Of a DNA stretch of 64,000 nucleotides, positions 1 to 12,075 are shown piece after piece (the stretch's first letter is position 1; each line of letters opens with the position of its first letter). Location of the stretch: assembly GCA_947623455.1 (NCBI GenBank), contig OX392533.1:31184229-31248228 (forward strand). The letters run 5' to 3'. The notes under the pieces were generated by a model. It searched no databases, was not told the DNA's origin, and was given only the letters and a program-made list of their open reading frames with translations. This stretch comes from Mimachlamys varia. Taxonomy: Eukaryota; Mollusca; Bivalvia; Pectinida; Pectinidae. A program made the translations under genes and the position numbers.

Positions 1-437
1 AACGCCTTTACCACGGGCCAAAAGTGAGAAAGTGTCAAAGAGACGAAGGTACAGAGTACAGTAACTAGAGGATCAACTATAGATATTACATTTCAGCGTT
101 TGTACAAAAAATGAAATTCAAAACAGTATTATAGTTTTAAGGAAACGAAACGTATTTCTAAAATATTAGAAAATTCTTAATCATTAAATCAAAGGCTGGG
201 TTAACGAAATCTTCGACTGGATCAGGCTCTTAACAAATTAGTCGTTGCTAGATGATAATTGTTCTATGTAAAAACATGAAAACGGTCGTTTGTGAGTCAT
301 GGTATAAATATGCAATACTCATAGGTACCTACCTAATGTAAACATGTCGGTCATTTAATCTATTATTTTAAGTAATCTTACGACAGTTTTCTGGTTACCA
401 CAGGCTATAAAGAAATTAAAACAAAAAGTATACCTAC
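1..437. other. non-coding; intron downstream of the aquaporin exon
   Basis: Read on the minus strand this follows the aquaporin exon and starts with its splice donor. No second NPA-type exon could be read here, so the exon carrying loop E probably lies outside the window. Confidence 0.6.
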
Positions 438-1025
438 TGCAAATATCTGTGAAAGGCACACTGCTAGTCCGCACGTGAGAGCCTTCGGCACCAGTACATC
501 CTTTTTTAGTTCCAGTGTAGAAAAATAACAAAACACGACGACAAATGTAGCGAGAAATTCGAACCCGAAGGCCTGGCCCTTATCGACGTCCCTGTGTGGC
601 ACTGTTACCCCGAGGGTCCCTTGGTACTTGGCCGGGGTCAACCCGTACAGGATCCCGGCCCCTGCCGAAGCCCCGATCATCTGTACTAGCAGATAGGTCA
701 AGGCTTTGACGATGGTAATATAGCGTGCACACAGCATTGCGATTGTGATAGATGGATTAAAATGACCACCACTCCCGTGGCCAAAGGACTGAACAAGAAC
801 AGATTCGGACAGTCCGAAAGAGACGGCAGTCTTAGTTTCGTACGAATAGTAGTAGTCAGCTTCGATAGGGTGATTCCGGAGAATGGCGGCCCCACAACCA
901 AACACTACGTACAGCAGGGTCCCAAGGAACTCACATCGTACACCCTTCCAGAAACCCTTTGTCTGTACTTCGGCTTTTGTCTTCTCCCATTGTTCCTTAA
1001 AGCCCATATTACACAATTGTTTCAT
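438..1025 (-). CDS. aquaporin (MIP family), 5' coding exon, partial
   Basis: Encodes the first 196 residues of a membrane water or solute channel. Visible: hydrophilic N-terminus (1-28), TM1 around 31-50, the loop-B signature SGGHFNPS at 85-92, an amphipathic stretch and TM3 (about 100-128), TM4 (about 152-170) and TM5 (about 180-196). Aligned with vertebrate AQP1, the open frame reaches GCA followed by GTAGGT at 437, which is the position of the AQP1 intron after Ala183. The exon therefore very likely ends at 438; the ten codons beyond it (down to 405) would be intron. The ATG at 1025 is preceded in frame by TGA, which supports a start at Met1 or Met7. Oddities: the first NPA box is NPS, and the TM5 position matching the AQP1 selectivity His180 is Gln193. 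The second NPA half is missing from the window. The family call is firm; orthodox water channel versus solute channel is undecided. Confidence 0.92.
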
Positions 1026-2796
1026 TCATGCATCATCTGTGAAGGGCTGTCCTGAATTGCATGTGTAGGGTGGAAAACCTCTAACTGTAAATTATGTCCA
1101 AAGTTAGAAGCTACACGGGCACAAACTTTACACAAAGAATTCACGTCCAATTCGTTGGTGCTGTACCTGTGTTTTGGTTCCCCCGAGACAAAATCCTGAT
1201 ATGTTGTTACAGTTTAACTGGCAAAGAAAATTGAATAAATTCATTCCATTTAAAGTTTGTAATTCAATTTCTCCTACAAGTTTTTTTTTATCTTATTACC
1301 GGATGCTGTCATTGAGCGTTCATTCCATTGAACCTCGTCTACATACGATGGGTAATTAGCCAATGTATCGCGTGGTCTGTCCTACAAGGTCGAACTTATA
1401 TCATTACGGCACCACTGGAAAGAGGCTAATTCCAGAAGCCATAGACATCAGCGATACTAGACATGTGTTATCCATTTAATTCATCAGCGCATTGTCGTTA
1501 TGTAATCAAAATGCGTTTTGCTTCCCTACAGTCAGACATATTGATAGATATTCCATAACCGACAAGGTGATTAAAAGGGAAATGTCGGCCAACCATTGAT
1601 TGTTGTTACAAAAGGTTTTCTTATCAACATCCTGAAACATTCAACTGATTTCAACATTCCACAATGTCGTATTAAATGGTCGAAGTCGACACGTAGTTAA
1701 GCAATGTTAAAAATGACAAAAGCACATGACAGTAATTCCTATTTCACACAAGACAGTTATAAAAACGGTAATTTCGTGACCCCCTGCTGAGGTGCCGACA
1801 TGTTGAGAGCGCTCTATCAAAAGTTGAATGGTCCTAATTACGGTAGACGTCAATCAATATATAGAGCGACTGTATCAAGTTTATCTCTAACAGGTTGTCG
1901 AGTGGAAGACAGGATGCTGGTAGGGACCTGTTCCTCTATAACTCCCTATATCGCAGTGCGTTCCGCGCCGCAGTATCCCATGGTGACGGTTGGGATGCGC
2001 GTTCACCAAAGTCCAAATTGTCTATGATGCCGGTACTCGAGAGCGGTAGACCTAACGCTGGCACCTCTTGAAGTCGGTGCGCCAAACTTTGGTGGGGGCT
2101 TGTCCTGTGTATCACTGCGCTTCCTGGAACTCTCGGAATCGATATCCAACACCGGTGTATATCTCCACGGTATCATCATCAACCGGCTTCTTAACTTACT
2201 CACTGTAAATAGTCGTTGACTTGCACAGCATTACGCGGCCTCTAGTCGGCTCCTGTTTCATACCACCTAGCTTGGTATTGGAAGTAGTGATTTATATACC
2301 GAATGGGCTTAACCTAAACCAGAAAGCCGCTACTACGGTCGACCTTCAATGCAAATACGGTGTTTTTGTGCTGTAAAATGGCACGGCTAAATTGACTTAC
2401 TGCCTTAATGCGTCCTATTTGGCGTCGAGTATACCTAGCGTGTGATGATTTCCTCATTAAATTGTACACAGGTCGTTTCCTTCGCTAACAGGGGGTTTAA
2501 TATGTGACAAGAGGTATTAGCGAGAGAGTAAATACTGTCTGCAGCTTTGATATCTCGTAATTCTATTTTCGATTTTTGCGTATAAAGGATAAGATGTATT
2601 GTTTTGATTTAAAGATGCATAATACATTTCAATGATGTTAAAGGTTTGGGTTTTTTTTTCAAATATTTTTGAAAATTAGAATAGAATATACAGTTAACAA
2701 GAAATGTTTGCTAAACATATATTCCCGTCTCACCTCATCTTGACGCATAACGTATGGGGTGAAACACAATTAGACAATGGGGCACAAGGGGATCAA
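1026..2796. other. non-coding, upstream of the aquaporin exon
   Basis: Short ORFs in both directions lack domain-like composition or splice support. I see no repeat family or RNA gene. It should hold the aquaporin promoter or first intron, but no convincing core promoter element was found. Confidence 0.4.
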
Positions 2797-2912
2797 GTCG
2801 TTTCGGCATCCGGTTGTTTCAGTACTTCAAAAATAAGTTGTTTCGGTACTTTTTGTATGTCGTTTCGGTACCTTGATTTAAGTTGTTTCGGTACTTCCAG
2901 GAGTTGTTTTAA
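2797..2912 (+). repeat. short tandem repeat, about 23-bp unit
   Basis: GTTGTTTCGGTACTT or close variants recur at about 2797, 2813, 2836, 2859, 2882 and 2902. Spacing varies between 16 and 23 bp, so it is a degenerate minisatellite. Confidence 0.75.
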
Positions 2913-4937
2913 AAGAGTTACTATTTATTGTGTTAATTAAATTAAAAGCGAATGTTTTGCTGATTTTTTGTTTAACGTTGATAATTACCTAACCATTGCT
3001 TCACACGCGATCCCACCGAGCGACGGGTGTTTTCCAAGTCGAGTATTCGTAGATATGTTAAGTTGCTTTGATATGAATAAGCTATGCAAATTAAATCCAT
3101 TAGGGCTATTATTATAATATTAATCTGGCCTAGAATAATGGAATTGTTATGTGTTGCGTCTTTATTTTATTTCGTCAGATTAAAGATGATAGTGAAAACA
3201 TCTGCAGCAATTTACCTTGAATTTTCCATTAACATTTAGGCCTCCAAGCTTTTTATCAAGATCATATACTAAAGTCATACTGTAAACATTTATAATCAGA
3301 ATTCAATCATTTAAATTTTCGAGGTAAGCAGCTGTTATAGAAGAGTAGAAAAGTATTTACGATCGACGTGGTCAGCAAACAACTTATACATCGCCGATAT
3401 ATCTAAAAAGGAATTTAAGAGATTTGGGAAGTTTTTTATTTACCTGGACCGATTAGTTCCTCCACAGTACACTACAAGAAATGTATTCCCTTGTGTCTGT
3501 CTTATTTTTCTAGATGTGAGACGTCAATATTTTATTTCCGGTTATAGCATTGGGTGTGTCGTATTGCTGTCGTTGTGAATGTTGTTGTGATTAATTTTTA
3601 GCTTAGATAATTTACGAAAGTTGTTTGCCGGTCATCACGTTTCAACAAATGACGAAGGGTAAAGTATGTATCCATCCGAATACGGGCAATAATTACCTTG
3701 TCTCGGCGGCAGTCCCTATAACCAGGACACCATACACCAATTACAGGTTTAATAGAATGAACTTTATTACCAACGAATTCGTTCCAATTGATCTAATGCC
3801 GGATAAGTATAATTCAATTTTCTATGAAATTAACATATTTGAAAATAAACATCATGTAGCATTCATCTAGCCTATGAATGCTAATCGACAGCAATCGAAT
3901 GCTGTCGAATTATGTACCTCTTAGAAGTGACCATAAAAAGGAAATCTTTAAATAGGACCTAGCTATGAGTTCTTAGCAAAGCCGCTGTCGTCGCTGTCTG
4001 GCTAATTTATTTGGAGATTTATTTTTCAGACAACTTCCAAACTTTCAGGTTATACTAAAACAAGCAGCGCGCTGATACAACCACGTCACTTGTTAGTGAA
4101 TTTATCGTCCAAAATGACACTGCAAAAGAAAATCACAGTACGTAAATACATTCGCTGCTTGGTTAAGAATGCAATTACACACCTAGTGAAAAGGTTCTAT
4201 TTCGAGTCTTTTTCAATTATTTTCGGCGTGTCTTTAACCAATGGCTTTGTATAATTAAAGATGTTTTGGAGAAAGAAAGGTATTGTTACCTTTAACTAAA
4301 ATCAATCTTCTGACAGATGTGTTTAGCCTACGTTAATTGAATACGTAGTGTGATAATTGTTCCTAGTATAAAGTAAATCTCGTATATGGGAAAGAACAAT
4401 TGATAGGTTTGCAAATTCTGCTACAGTCCATGTTCAAAATGTGTTAAAAGCACCATAAAATGACTTCGTTGACAAATTATACTTAATTATTTACTACTTA
4501 CATCTGTCATTTAATTACTAAAGGTGTCAACTATGAACACAATTTTAGCTTGAAGATACAATTTTTCTACCTCTGTTATCGCACAACGGTCTTGATAATG
4601 TCCATTTGTAACTGATCAAGGTTCGTTTTTAATTAACATTTGCCAACAGGTTATCCACTTTTTCGAGACGATGCATTGCGTGGCCGAAATTGAGACACCT
4701 TAACCATCCCACATGCTTATTGAGAGATGGTTAAGGAGACGCTATCGAACGATTTGGAATACTATAAAACGATCGGAATCGCATTGTTGAAATATTATTA
4801 TTACAGTGTAATCGCTTAACGGTCGGCCCTTCAACACCAGAAATAGAGGAAATCTAACAGAATCCTCGGCAATACCAAATATATAAGTTGTCATTCTGCT
4901 TCTACATAAGTTTAGACATTTTGGATTCCCACCGTTT
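2913..4937. other. non-coding AT-rich stretch
   Basis: No protein family recognised. An 81-codon frame at 3625-3870 (+) begins at a non-ATG codon and has no splice or homology support. A possible 28-nt micro-exon on the minus strand is at 3444-3471 (see findings). Confidence 0.4.
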
Positions 4938-5020
4938 GGCCCCTAGCATTACTGAAGTGTCCTAGGAGGACGAAACAGCTGTATGGTACAGTTTAATTTA
5001 TTTTTCGGCATTCTGTATCT
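4938..5020 (+). repeat. SINE-like conserved domain, copy 1
   Basis: Contains CCCCTAGCAT, then GTCCTAGGAGGACGAAACAG, then CAGTTTAATT and TTTTTCGGCAT. The same succession occurs at about 11990-12075. The motif resembles conserved 3' or central domains of invertebrate SINEs, but no tRNA-like head is visible beside it. Confidence 0.5.
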
Positions 5021-5932
5021 ATTACAAAATTAAAAAGGTACACCATATATGTGTTACGTCATCTAACACGAGTAAAATAAACTCGGCATTGTTGAAGATA
5101 CGGTTATATATTCTGTTTGTTATACATGATAAACCGAGGTAGCTTTTCGCTGACCTCACATTGATATAAGTTGACGACAATCGAATGATTGGAGACGTTT
5201 TTTTTATCTGATTAAACTATAAAGGACACTATATTAATAGTCGGGGAAGATATTTCATCGAACGGAGACGCTTTTTCGAACTATCGCAAAGCCGTAATTC
5301 ACGACACGCTCAATGGTCCATCTACTATTGCTTAATATAAGTCCCATATGACAATTGTTTGTTGATTCTTACGAACAAATGATAACACGAGAAAATCTGA
5401 GTAATCCGAAATGCGATAATCTGGGACAATCAATTTCCGGAAGTTTAAATATTCAGGCTTTGTATAGATGACAGGAAGCGACATTGACGAAAGATAGTCC
5501 GTCAATGTGGAAGGATAAACGTCCAATTTCCGCATCACATTTAGCTGAAATTGGACTCATGGCTCCAAAATTATAAGATAAAATGTCGCCAATACATTTT
5601 AAAACCGAATTCAGTTGAACTTTGGCAAAGCAGTCTATTTTTAAAAGATACATGTATTCGTGTTTATAGTTCACATTTTGACATTTTATTAACGCATTTG
5701 ATGGCATTTAAAGCATAAAAGAGTCTAGAATCGTTCGTGATCAAAGGGATCTTGTTCACAACGAAAATTATCAAGAAATGTATGCATTGTTTGGTTACCA
5801 ATTTCGCGTAAATCTGTGTTAGTCTCAACTTTCTTCGAAATATCAATATTTATTATTTTTATCAAATATGGAGTAGTTAAGTCGTGCTAGAGCACATCGA
5901 AGTTCTAGAACGTATTGAAGGAGATAACAAAA
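5021..5932. other. non-coding
   Basis: Only short minus-strand frames of 60-84 codons with no recognisable domain. Nothing else seen. Confidence 0.4.
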
Positions 5933-6102
5933 ACAACCGGAGTGAGTAGACAACCGGAGTGATTAAACAACCGGAGTGATTAAACAACCGGAGTGATTAA
6001 ACAGCCGGAGTGAGTAGACAACCGGAGTGATTAAACAGCCGGAGTGAGTAAACAACCGGAGTGAGTAGACAACCGGAGTGATTAAACAGCCGGAGTGAGT
6101 AA
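5933..6102 (+). repeat. 17-bp minisatellite, exactly 10 copies
   Basis: The unit ACAACCGGAGTGATTAA, with variants AGCCGG and GAGTAGA/GAGTAAA, repeats without length change for 170 bp. The variants are scattered between units. Confidence 0.97.
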
Positions 6103-7349
6103 AGAAACAAGTGGTCCAGAGGACATTTACCTCTCATTCGGATATATGCGTTTTCAATTAATCGTGGCAAAATGTTGTAGCATATTATCCGTATAAGAAG
6201 TTAGTTATCAGGTAGGGATCCCAAACATTTGATTATAATTATGCATATCCTTACTGCCTCTTTGTTACTCTTTGCTTACATAGGATCTGACATCCTCCCA
6301 TTAAGAGGTCAAGTTCTGGTGTATTTTTGCACTAGCCAATCAAATTACTGCTTCCAGAATCTTGGAATTGGATGTCGGTGAACGCAAAAGCTAGCAAAGT
6401 TCTACTCTGTTAACGATCCCCTGATTATATAATATTTTTGATGGTATTTGCTAAATATTTTAGCATATTTAACCCCTGTTACCATAAAAGTCGAGTTCAT
6501 TCATTTTAACAAACGTTGGTAGCCCTTCATCCCATACTACAGGCCAAATATCAGTACTCTGTGCCTTTCGTTTATTGAGAGGTTGCTTGAAAAATTTAAG
6601 ACATTTGCGACCTTGAAAGTATGTCAAATCTATTCATTTGAACAAACTTGGTAGCCCTTTGTGACGTAACACACACACATGCTGCACCTTTTAAATTTAG
6701 TTATATATATATATTTATAGATAGAGTATGTCTCGGGCTGGAGACAGAACCCTTAGCATTCATCAAGGGGTAGCAGGTACAAGTTTTACGCCCTACCTAA
6801 CAAAACTAATTGTCATACGAAATTAATTTCCCTACACCCAAGCATACTTCAGATCAAATTTGGACAATACACTGTTGTTGCTCAACACCTAGAAGAGTTT
6901 ACAATTTTCAATATGTTCCTTTTGGATCCCGCCCCTCAAGCCTTAAGGGAGTCAGAATCACGATTTATACAAAATTTATCACTTTCATCATAGGCGGATC
7001 CAGGATTTTGGGTTAGAGGGGGCGTGCATTTTTTTCTGAAATGAACTTTTAGTATAAACAGCATTTTATATTCCAAAATTTTGACACAGTTGTTCAAAAT
7101 AATTAAGTACATTTTTGTATTTTGGAGATTGGAAAACAAGCTGAAAGCTTATATAAATTCCTCTCCCCTGGAATATTACAAGCAATGTTATGATTGGCCG
7201 AACACACTTTTGTGTGTTGGGTGTTCGGCGTCCAATTCATATTGAGTTCACAACAACATTATAAGATGCATCTTTGTTGTTCACACAAAAAGTGTTCGAA
7301 ATTTTTTGCACGCACCGTATACTAGAGTATCACGTGATTAACGCGCATT
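6103..7349. other. non-coding with dispersed repeat fragments
   Basis: Two related pieces carrying GGTAGCCCTT lie near 6520 and 6647. A fragment with GTAACACACACACATGCTGC at 6665-6685 reappears as an insertion near 14830. ATAGGCGGATCCAG at 6990 also occurs, inverted, at 9117-9131. Confidence 0.5.
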
Positions 7350-7814
7350 AAACCAGTACGAACCATAGGGACCTGAGACTTTGTTACAGCTAGTTTTGAA
7401 CACAAACTAGGTCTAGGGTGTTTAGAGTAATTTTACACTTTTGGGGGGTTTAGATCAATTTTCAATAAAAATGCCCCACTCAATGGTCATAAAGGCTAAA
7501 AGGTGGAAAGCTTTAAAAACTCCTTAATGCACGCCAAATGTATTCTCCTTCCGTAAAAATATCCATCTTTACAACGGTACCCAGCAATGTTTCGTACCTC
7601 TTCTAGAAATGTGATTTTTGATGCAAGAAATATAGATGAGGTCGATTTTTCGAGCTGGACAGCGTTCCAGCCTTTGACCATTGACCATTGAGGGGGGCAT
7701 TTTAATCTAAAATTGATCTAAACCCTCAAAATATGTAACATTACTCTAAACACCTAAGGTTAGGTTCAAAACTAGCTGCAACAAATTCACAGGTCCCTGT
7801 GGTACGAACCAGTT
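7350..7814. mobile_element. MITE-like element with ~140-bp terminal inverted repeats
   Basis: The left arm (about 7350-7490) and right arm (about 7675-7814) are inverted copies. Shared landmarks are CAGGGACCTG-type ends, CAGCTAGTTTTGAAC, GGTGTTTAGAGTAAT, GGGTTTAGATCAATTTT and TCAATGGTCA. About 185 bp of unrelated sequence separates the arms. No transposase is inside; the 61-codon minus-strand frame there is an artefact. The target-site duplication is not clear. Confidence 0.8.
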
Positions 7815-7937
7815 CACTGCTCATCCCTGTATTGTGTGTATAAATTTCATTAAAATCCACTAACCGGTTCCCTTACAGATGTTTTTCTAAATTTCATTCT
7901 GGTCACGAATCGGCTGAAAATGCCCGTTCCTTGGGTC

Positions 7938-8648
7938 TGCGGTTCCCAACAAATTGAACGTCAATAAAATCAAGTAAATCATTGAGAAAGACTCGCGTTA
8001 TACGGTCAGACAACTAGCACAAATGACAATCTTGGGTTTAGTATCTGTTCATTTCTTTCAGAAGGAAAATCTTAAGGTTAGGAAAATAAGTGCTCGTTGT
8101 ATCCCACATTTACTCACTGACGAGACGAGAAGAAACGTACACGGGTACAAATGGCTAATAAACTGCTGAAAAAGAACCTAAACTATCAGAAAAGGGGCAT
8201 TTGATAGTCTCATACTGGGTGATGAGACATTGGTGCATTTTTCTGAGCCTCAGAGGAAAGTTGACAATAGGATTTGGGCTTTTAAACATGCCAAAATGCC
8301 CAGTATTGCTTAACGAACACTAACAGCAAAGAAGGTGTTATACGCAATATTCTTTAGAAATAGAGGACAAATCATGCAAATTGCTGTTCGAAACGGTAGG
8401 GTGTATCTGGAAGTTTCAATACGAATTAAGTTTTGTCCTGTTGTTACATGGCAATGCCCAAGCCCACAAATCGGCAACTACCGTTTTTCTAAGTCGGAAA
8501 AGGTCAATGGCTTATACCACACCCTCCAATCAGCCCAGCCTTTGCCCCGTGTGATTGTTTTCCTCTTCCTGAAGCTAAAAAAATCCACATATCTGATGGG
8601 AGATATAGTTCAAGAAGTGAGCTGGAATCTGCAGTTTATCTGTTTCTG
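7938..8648 (+). pseudogene. mariner (DD34D) transposase, decayed
   Basis: Relic of a cut-and-paste transposase. Read across several frames in order: a helix-turn-helix part (IIEKDSRYTVRQLAQ near 7980), the linker KISARCIPHLLTDE (about 8083-8125), the first catalytic block LGDETLVHFSEPQ (about 8218-8255), KVLYAIFFRNRGQIMQ (about 8332-8380), HGNAQAHKSA (about 8450-8480), an HPP.SP..APCD-like block (about 8521-8562), and SRSELESAVYLFL (about 8608-8648). Frameshifts and in-frame stops lie between the blocks. The second catalytic Asp (normally HDNA) reads HGNA, so it is inactive even apart from the frameshifts. Terminal inverted repeats were not found. Inert intergenic fossil. Confidence 0.88.
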
Positions 8649-8929
8649 ATTAGTGTACCCAAAGAATAGTACATTGTGTGAACATTGTTTCAAAAATTGG
8701 ATTCTAACGGTGTCTTCAAGTTAAAGGTTAATATTTTTTAAGGCAACTAGAAAAATGCATTCGAATTTTGATAAGCGTTTCTGAGAAACTATGTCATTTG
8801 CAAAAGTTTTTGAACACCCCTCGTATATCATCGTGTGAGCGATATCAGCCAAATTGTGAGGAGAAAGAAACATGGAAGAGGTGGGGGAGGGGGTAGTTAA
8901 TTGTTTGACGTACATTATATATTACATCA
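8649..8929. other. non-coding
   Basis: No feature seen apart from a purine-rich GGGGGAGGGGG stretch near 8882. Confidence 0.4.
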
Positions 8930-9140
8930 ACTATACTCGAATTATAAACCTTATAAGTCTGATTTGGGGCGTAGCCCCGATTTTTTTATAAATATTTTTA
9001 CCAAATATATGGTTCGCAATGCTATCTGATGATGAAATTCTTAGTTTTAATTCTTGGAAAAATTGGTCATTTGACAAATTTAAGGGGGGGGGGGGGGGGC
9101 GCCGGCTGCGCCCCCCTCTGGATCCGCCTATGAGAATCTT
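8930..9140 (-). repeat. dispersed repeat with a GGATCC/poly-G end
   Basis: Minus-strand sequence begins CATAGGCGGATCCAGAGG and runs into a poly-G tract (plus strand about 9085-9099). The same opening occurs on the plus strand at 6988. The 74-codon frame rich in Gly, Arg and Pro here is a by-product of this repeat. Confidence 0.6.
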
Positions 9141-10140
9141 GATGTGTCCGGCCAAACCTAACAGTAAGTGATTAAGAACTAGTAGGAATTTATGAGAAAA
9201 GTTGACTCGTTTTAAAAATATGTAAACTAGAACTGTGGTAGTTTAAAAACTTTAACAGACCTTGACGGACGTCTCTAATTGCTTCATCTTTTATTTCACA
9301 TTAAAGGTGTTGAAGATCTCCAAAAAGTCATTTCACATGAAGGGACGTAACTCCCTTAAAATAAGTCAAACTAGGTTGTACGTTGGGTCATGGCCTAAAT
9401 AATTAAAATTCTCAACTTTAATCGGTCTATCTTTTTAATTTATTAGTGGATCGTCACCAAATCAATACTTGACCTGCATTTTAACATGATAAAATCCTTC
9501 GATTGATATTTGAATCACTGAAAGAAGCAACATATCGATTTTTAATGATTTTAAACGTGTTCCCCTGCCCAAAACACCACTATTTTAAAAATAGCTTGCA
9601 AAAATCTCTACAGAAATGGCCGAGATATAACCATATGGTTTCTCGCCCAACGGGAAACATTTGGGGCATGCTGGGAAAAAATCTATAATTATTCCGAACG
9701 AGAACCCAGATTTTTGTGAAGCCTAGAACATACACTGCCACATAAAATGGGTTTTTCCGTATACATATAAATGCATACAACTCAGGTCAAGTCCCAGAAG
9801 TATACTAATCTTCCATATGAAGCTTTAATGAATGATGGTCTGTAATATAAGTTATGACAGATTTTCTGCACAAGTTATTTTGCATCAAGGGACACATCTC
9901 CCTTTAAAAGAATTTAAATATGAAATATCAGTTGATATATAAACAGGATATGAATGCGCCGACTGACATCCAAAGAGAATTAACTTTTTTTAATGTCTAC
10001 TGGTGTTAGACAGGGGTCTGCAATGTCGGTCATACCATTTAAATGACATTTTCAAAGTCAAATAGCACTTAAAAGTGTGGAGGAAAAGTCATAACTCCTT
10101 AAAAAGGGATCGAAATCTGAAATTTAAATGTTAATGCACA
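9141..10140. other. non-coding
   Basis: GGGACGTAACTCCCTT (9342) and GGGACACATCTCCCTT (9889) are short near-palindromes of the type scattered through mollusc intergenic DNA. No gene seen. Confidence 0.4.
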
Positions 10141-10255
10141 ACTACATGGCATACTATCGAAATCTGCATCGTAGTCGAGGAGCAGATCTCCGGACGACAG
10201 ACAGACATCCAGGGGGATTCCAGTAAACCCCCTAACTTCGTTGAGAGGGTGTAAT
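10141..10255 (+). repeat. dispersed repeat 3' end (GACAGACAGACATCC...)
   Basis: AGCAGATCTCCGGACGACAG is followed by a palindromic GGGGGATTCCAGTAAACCCCC-like segment and ends GGTGTAATAA. I recognise this ending as a common dispersed repeat of mollusc genomes, from memory. Confidence 0.45.
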
Positions 10256-11394
10256 AAACATTGTTAAAATGGATTTTTTTCTAGTTAGAAAATGAAATTT
10301 AAAATGCTTTTCTGCTAAAATCTTTCATACGAGAAGAAATTTCTTGAAATACTCTTATATTTTGTATCAAAATAACAGCCGGGAAGCACCACGCGATAAT
10401 AATAAAATTTCATAGATATTATATCATTTAAATGAACAAAAGGAAATTATATAACATGTCTTTAACCCTAACACCGGTGTAAGTCAATTTTTAACTATTT
10501 TTCAAAGAATGACATCTGAAACCAACTGCTTTGATTGAACTTGCTATACCCTTCCCTTTTCATGTTTATTTTGTTTTTTAAATTCCAAGCGGGGGCGGAC
10601 GCTAATGTTTAATCTTCATATGCGTTGACCCTACATTTAAGAACGGTCTCGTGCAAGTAATATGTACTATATGTAATATTTCAATAACAATGCACTAATT
10701 GAATGAGAAAGCATGACGGACGCTCCTTTGACATTTGACTGTACTTACGCATGACCCTCATGTGGGTCATAACGGTTCATAAGAGTACCCAAGTGTTCAT
10801 TCCACGTTTTGACGTTCCCCAGTAATTGTCCATTACCGCTAACAAGCTTATTTGGTCATTTCTTCGTCTTCCTCCCAATAAAAACACCCAAGCTACAAAT
10901 CAATATTCCCGCCAAAATTAGCGCTGTGCTGCAGCAGCTGGCGAGTCGCGGCTTGTGGTGTCGTGCGGGGATGTTGGGGGGTCTTCATTACTTCGTCTTA
11001 ACTGGCCGTTTACTCAGCCAATCTTGGGATCACGCCTTCTCGCTCTCGTGCCTCTATCCTACAAACTCATCAATCTGTCCTATTATGGCCATTCTATCCC
11101 GATAGCGAATTCGAATCTAGTATTGACCGGACAATGCCCGTCATAAATTACTGGACATCGCCCTTCCGCGGAATTTATTGTCGCGATATTGTCACTGTAG
11201 TGGAATAGAGAACACGTTATATGGACGGTAAATTCGATCAACTTCTGTCATGTGTAGAATGGTTATAAGGATTGGGAAAGCGTACTGGATGTCGTGAAAA
11301 TTTGATTATAGGTTTTAATAAACACTAGAGTAAATCATTTCGCTTTCTTGGTTCCGTAGATGCTATACTCCAAAGAGCTAATTTGGTCCCCCAG
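10256..11394. other. non-coding, slightly GC-richer around 10.9-11.1 kb
   Basis: A 98-codon frame at 10809-11105 (+) has no recognisable domain and no splice context. I do not call it a gene. Confidence 0.35.
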
Positions 11395-11550
11395 CGTCTG
11401 TTCCTTTGGATAATGGTTTAGTTAAAACAATCAACGTGGACGGGAATGGCATAGAAGACAATGACGAATATCTCTGGGCACGAAGTCTGGGGAACAATTA
11501 CGATTCAACACTGCTGAACGGTACGAACAGCTTCTACTGGAGCTGTAATG
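11395..11550 (+). CDS. candidate internal exon, unknown product
   Basis: A frame open through about 51 codons begins after a possible acceptor (TCCCCCAG, ending 11394) and reaches two possible donors (GTAATG at 11545 and 11551). The peptide is polar, with NVDGNGIEDNDEY and later NNYDSTLLNGTNSFYW, and has N-glycosylation-like NGT, as expected of an extracellular domain. It is unlike the low-complexity T-rich DNA that follows. No family is recognised and no partner exon was found, so it may be a chance frame. Confidence 0.25.
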
Positions 11551-11984
11551 GTAATGTGACTAGATTGCCTGCTTGTTTCCTTGATTGCTTTCTTGTATGT
11601 TTGCTTGTTTTCTTTAGCACCTCTGACCATTTTGCTCCTATTCTAGCATTCCTTTGCTTGCCTCATTGGTTGTCAAATTGCTTGATTTAGTTTTTAAATT
11701 AGCGGTTCTGCATATTCATTATTTATGTTTAACCACTGTCATTGGGAAGGTAACTTTTGCAGTTTCAAATATAATTTATGTAAAGGTCCTGCATACTTTC
11801 TATAATTGTTGAAACATATTTCATGATATAGACGAGGCCAATGATCTCTAACAGTCATGCACAGAGATTGCATAGTATCCGTAAATTGTGTAATTTGACA
11901 TTTCTAAATTCATCAATTAAAGGGATTTAACGCACTCGGTCTTTCTACTTCTACGTTACTGTAGTTGAGATAATTTTGAATACC
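11551..11984. other. non-coding
   Basis: Begins with a CTTG/TTTGCTTG-rich low-complexity run (11565-11625); otherwise nothing seen. Confidence 0.4.
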
Positions 11985-12075
11985 ATCGTTTGCCCCTAGC
12001 ATCACCAAGTCCTAGAAAGGACGAAACAGCTGCTGGATGCAGTGTAATTAATTTTTTGCGGCATACTATTTGTAT
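11985..12075 (+). repeat. SINE-like conserved domain, copy 2
   Basis: GCCCCTAGCATCACC, GTCCTAGAAAGGACGAAACA, then GTGTAATTAATTTTTTGCGG match, in order, the copy at 4938-5020. Confidence 0.5.

Noticed and set aside
185..215. Minus-strand AACCCAGCC reading Asn-Pro-Ala downstream of the aquaporin exon
   Set aside because: The surrounding residues (EDFVNPAFDLM) lack the conserved Arg and Gly context of the second NPA loop and there is no acceptor in phase; taken as chance.
762..1055. 97-codon plus-strand frame and other frames overlapping the aquaporin exon
   Set aside because: Antisense shadows of the real exon.
7496..7681. 61-codon minus-strand frame in the loop of the MITE
   Set aside because: Lies entirely between the inverted repeats and has no domain-like sequence.
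10809..11105. 98-codon plus-strand frame
   Set aside because: No recognisable domain, no splice context, overlapping alternative frame; possible decayed sequence but unsupported.
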